From NCBI GenBank assembly GCA_937859005.1, contig CALLYR010000284.1, forward strand, positions 1-16,908: a DNA stretch of 16,908 nt. The letters are read 5' to 3'. Position 1 is the first letter of the stretch, and each line of letters opens with the position of its first letter. Both the position numbers and the translations under genes were made by a program. Of this stretch, positions 14,377 to 16,908 are shown one piece after another. Below the pieces are notes generated by a model. It searched no databases. It saw nothing but the letters and a program-made list of their open reading frames with translations, and was not told the origin of the DNA. The stretch comes from an uncultured Paracoccus sp. Its GTDB lineage: Bacteria; Pseudomonadota; Alphaproteobacteria; Rhodobacterales; Rhodobacteraceae.

Positions 14377-15453
14377 ATGGGCGCATATCTTCTGCGGCGG
14401 CTGCTGCTGATCGTCCCGACCCTGATCGGGATCATGCTGGTCAACTTTACCCTGACGCAGTTCGTCCCCGGCGGTCCCATCGAACAGATCGTGGCCCGCG
14501 TGCAGGGCGAGGGCGACGTGTTCCGCAACATCGCGGGCGGGGGCGATGCGGGCCAGCAGGGCGGGACCGAGAAATACGCCGGATCGCAGGGCCTGCCGCC
14601 CGAATTCATCGCCGAGCTTGAGCGCGAATTCGGCTTCGATAAGCCCCCCGTGGAACGGTTCCTGTCGATGCTGGGCGACTATCTGCGCTTCGACTTCGGG
14701 GAAAGCTGGTTCCGCTCGATCAGCGTGGTCGATCTGGTGCTGGAAAAGATGCCGGTCAGCATCACGCTGGGGCTGTGGTCCACGCTGCTGGCCTATCTGA
14801 TCTCGATCCCGCTGGGCATCCGCAAGGCGGTGCGGGACGGGACGCCCTTCGACACATGGACCTCCAGCGCGATCATCGTGGGCTATGCGATTCCGGCATT
14901 CCTGTTCGCGGTGCTGCTGATGGTGGTGTTCGCGGGCGGGTCATACTGGAAGATCTTTCCCCTGCGCGGGCTGGTCAGCGACAATTTCGACCAGTTGTCC
15001 ACCTGGGGCCAGATCAGGGATTACCTGTGGCACATCACCCTGCCGGTGGCGGCGACCACGATTTCCAGTTTCGCCACGCTGACGCTGCTGACCAAGAACA
15101 GCTTCCTGGACGAGATCAACAAGCAGTATGTGATGACCGCCCGCGCCAAGGGCCTGACCGAACGCGCGGTGTTGTATGGCCATGTCTTCCGCAATGCGAT
15201 GCTGATCGTGATCGCGGGCTTTCCGTCGCTGTTCCTGGGGGTGTTCTTCGGCGCCTCGATCCTGATCGAGACGATCTTCTCGCTGGACGGCCTTGGGCGG
15301 CTGGGGTTCGAGGCGGCCGTCCAGCGCGACTATCCGGTGATCTTCGGCACGCTTTACGTCTTTGGCCTGATGGGCCTGCTGATCGGGATCCTGTCGGACA
15401 TGATGTATGTGCTGGTCGATCCCCGCATCGATTTCGAGAAGCGGCAGGGATGA
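14377..15453 (+). CDS. yejB: Microcin C/peptide ABC transporter permease YejB
   Basis: A 358-residue inner-membrane permease with about six spans: the N-terminal helix at 8-30, then helices near 127-148, 164-188, 218-240, 272-297 and 322-346. It starts MGAYLLRRLLLIVPTLIGIM, as YejB/DppB proteins do. The long periplasmic loop (30-125) contains GGPIEQIVARVQGEG, typical of YejB. The cytoplasmic coupling (EAA) loop is EINKQYVMTARAKGLTERAV at 246-265, with invariant Gly259, and contacts the ATPase. It sits 31 nt after yejA, and its stop overlaps the yejE start as ATGA. Confidence 0.96.
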   Translation: MGAYLLRRLLLIVPTLIGIMLVNFTLTQFVPGGPIEQIVARVQGEGDVFRNIAGGGDAGQQGGTEKYAGSQGLPPEFIAELEREFGFDKPPVERFLSMLGDYLRFDFGESWFRSISVVDLVLEKMPVSITLGLWSTLLAYLISIPLGIRKAVRDGTPFDTWTSSAIIVGYAIPAFLFAVLLMVVFAGGSYWKIFPLRGLVSDNFDQLSTWGQIRDYLWHITLPVAATTISSFATLTLLTKNSFLDEINKQYVMTARAKGLTERAVLYGHVFRNAMLIVIAGFPSLFLGVFFGASILIETIFSLDGLGRLGFEAAVQRDYPVIFGTLYVFGLMGLLIGILSDMMYVLVDPRIDFEKRQG

Positions 15454-16553
15454 CGCTGTCGCCCCTGAACCAGCGCCGCTGGCGCAATTTCCGCCGCAAC
15501 GGCCGCGCCTTCTGGTCGCTGGTGATCTTTGCCACGCTGTTCGTGCTGGCGATGTTCGCCGAGGTGATCGCCAACGACAAGCCCATCGTTGTCAGCTATC
15601 GGGGCGATCTGTATTTCCCCGCCTATCGCTTTTACCCCGAGACCGCCTTCGGCGGCGATTTCGGGACCGAGGCGATCTATACCGACCCGGCCGTGCAATG
15701 CCTGATCGTCAGCGGCGGGCGGCAGGAATGCTGGGACGACCCCGAAGGCGTCACAGCCGAGGCCGCGTCGGGGACCGTCGCGGGCGAGCCCGTGGAACGC
15801 GGCTGGATGATCTGGCCGCCGGTCCCCTATCATTACCGCACCATCAATAATGTCGGCACTGCCCCCAGCGCGCCTGATGCGAACCACTGGCTGGGCACCG
15901 ACGACACGGCGCGCGATGTGCTGGCACGGGTGATCTATGGTTTCCGCACCTCGATCCTGTTCACGCTGATCGTGACGGTGGTGGCGTCCGTGGTCGGGAT
16001 CAGCGCGGGCGCGGTGCAGGGCTATTTCGGCGGGCGCACCGACCTCGTGTTCCAGCGGCTGCTGGAGATATGGGGGTCCACGCCGTCGCTTTACGTCATC
16101 ATCATCCTGTTCGCGATCCTGGGGCGCAGCTTCTGGCTGCTGGTGTTCGTCTCGATCCTGTTCGGCTGGCCCGCGCTGGTCGGCGTGGTCCGGGCCGAGT
16201 TCCTGCGGGCGAGGAACTTCGAATATGTCCGCGCCGCCCGCGCGCTGGGGGTTTCGGACCGCACCATCATGTTCCGCCACATCCTGCCTAACGCGATGGT
16301 CGCCACGCTGACGATGCTGCCCTTCGTGGTGACAGGCACGATCTCATCCCTGGCCGCGCTGGACTACCTCGGCTACGGCCTGCCCGCGTCGGCGCCTTCG
16401 CTGGGCGAACTGGCACTGCAGGCGAAACAGAACCTGCAGGCGCCGTGGCTGGGCTTCACCGCCTTCTTCACCTTTGCGATCATGCTGTCGCTGCTGGTCT
16501 TCGTCTTCGAAGGGGTGCGCGACGCTTTCGATCCGCGCAAGACGTTCCGATGA
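15450..16553 (+). CDS. yejE: Microcin C/peptide ABC transporter permease YejE
   Basis: A 367-residue permease. After the first membrane helix (21-41) comes the large YejE-type periplasmic segment (45-160) with RGDLYFPAYRFYPETAFGGD, GWMIWPPVPYHYRTINN and HWLGTDDTARDVLARVIYGF. The region 82-115 carries two cysteines, Cys84 and Cys94, that could form a disulfide. Further spans lie near 168-192, 212-248, 283-305 and 335-355. The coupling loop is NFEYVRAARALGVSDRTIMF at 256-275. Start ATG 15450 overlaps the yejB stop (ATGA), and its own stop overlaps the yejF start in the same way. This tight coupling suits fixed subunit ratios. Confidence 0.96.
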   Translation: MTLSPLNQRRWRNFRRNGRAFWSLVIFATLFVLAMFAEVIANDKPIVVSYRGDLYFPAYRFYPETAFGGDFGTEAIYTDPAVQCLIVSGGRQECWDDPEGVTAEAASGTVAGEPVERGWMIWPPVPYHYRTINNVGTAPSAPDANHWLGTDDTARDVLARVIYGFRTSILFTLIVTVVASVVGISAGAVQGYFGGRTDLVFQRLLEIWGSTPSLYVIIILFAILGRSFWLLVFVSILFGWPALVGVVRAEFLRARNFEYVRAARALGVSDRTIMFRHILPNAMVATLTMLPFVVTGTISSLAALDYLGYGLPASAPSLGELALQAKQNLQAPWLGFTAFFTFAIMLSLLVFVFEGVRDAFDPRKTFR

Positions 16554-16908
16554 ACGATCCGCGCCCATCCGTCCCCGTCCCCGCGGCACCCGTCGCGCCC
16601 GCCGCAGAAGTGCCCCCGGTCGTTCCCGCGCCCGGCATGGCGGCTGCGGTCCCGGCCGAAGCCGCCGCACCCGCCCCGCCGCCCGCGGGCAAAACCATCC
16701 CCGTTCCCGCCGCCCCGGCGCCCGGCCATCCGGTGCTGGATGTCCGCGACCTGCGCGTCAGTTTCCGCAACGAGGGCCGGGTGACCCCTGCCGTCCGGGG
16801 CGTCAGCTTTACCGTGGGTCGCGGCGAAACCGTCGCGCTGGTGGGCGAATCCGGGTCCGGCAAGTCGGTCACGGCGCTGTCCACCGTCCACCTGCTGGGC
16901 GATTCCGC
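16550..16908 (+). CDS. yejF: ABC transporter ATP-binding protein YejF (5' part), with Pro/Ala-rich N-terminal extension
   Basis: The gene starts at ATG 16550, overlapping the yejE stop (ATGA), and runs off the window after 119 codons. From about residue 61 it is a peptide-type ABC ATPase: PVLDVRDLRVSFRNEG, then the Walker A motif GESGSGKS at 99-106. YejF normally has two fused ATPase domains; only the start of the first is visible. Residues 5-60 are almost entirely Pro, Ala and Val (for example PVPAAPVAPAAEVPPVVPAP), an extension I do not expect in YejF proteins, which usually begin within a few residues of the first strand. A later start is not obvious: ATG at residue 30 lies inside the same low-complexity stretch. 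Confidence 0.92.
   Translation, partial: MNDPRPSVPVPAAPVAPAAEVPPVVPAPGMAAAVPAEAAAPAPPPAGKTIPVPAAPAPGHPVLDVRDLRVSFRNEGRVTPAVRGVSFTVGRGETVALVGESGSGKSVTALSTVHLLGDS

Noticed and set aside
12372..14609. A 745-codon minus-strand frame opposite yejA
   Set aside because: It is a shadow of yejA, which has a signal peptide and full-length family similarity; the antisense product is low-complexity and Arg-rich.
1..16908. Mobile element, CRISPR array or defence system
   Set aside because: There are no spaced direct repeats, transposase or integrase genes, tRNA-flanked ends or composition break; gene content is housekeeping and catabolic throughout.

Overview
The window is high-GC DNA with tightly packed genes and looks like an ordinary chromosomal segment of an alphaproteobacterium. 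Rhodobacterales, and Paracoccus in particular, fits best. The pointers are a membrane-anchored cytochrome c552 of the CycM type, a short 4.5S-type SRP RNA, an hsp20 gene behind an RpoH promoter, the dnaX-ybaB-recR cluster, and leucine-degradation genes next to a GST. The genus is inferred from protein resemblance, not from a database search. I see no insertion sequence, prophage, CRISPR array, tRNA or integrase.

Layout. Positions 1-2022 (+) hold the 3' end of a GST-family gene, an HMG-CoA lyase gene broken by an in-frame amber codon, and a crotonase that is probably methylglutaconyl-CoA hydratase. Together they are the end of a leucine/isovalerate catabolic operon. Positions 2027-2731 (-) encode a DUF599 membrane protein. 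Positions 2846-3423 (+) form a heat-shock unit: a near-consensus sigma-32 promoter, a structured leader of about 80 nt whose last hairpin matches a ROSE RNA thermometer, and a small heat-shock protein. Positions 3506-6720 (-) are the operon dnaX-ybaB-recR-thioesterase, with gaps of 4 and 2 nt and a final 3-nt overlap. Positions 6831-7754 (+) encode NudC. The SRP RNA gene (ffs) lies at about 7791-7888 (-), with its own promoter. Positions 7926-9908 (-) encode a CpdB/5'-nucleotidase-family phosphoesterase. Positions 10080-10631 (+) encode an SRPBCC-fold protein, and 10648-11568 (-) encode prephenate dehydratase. Positions 11766-12302 (+) encode the cytochrome c, followed by a textbook terminator. 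Positions 12447-16908 (+) carry yejA-yejB-yejE-yejF, a peptide/microcin C-type ABC importer whose ATPase gene runs off the window.

Most of this is housekeeping sequence, and I do not see a new multi-gene system. The observations most worth follow-up are the ROSE-like thermometer on hsp20, the amber codon in HMG-CoA lyase, a Cys-rich stretch in the phosphoesterase that may come from a compensated double frameshift, and a Pro/Ala-rich extension on YejF.
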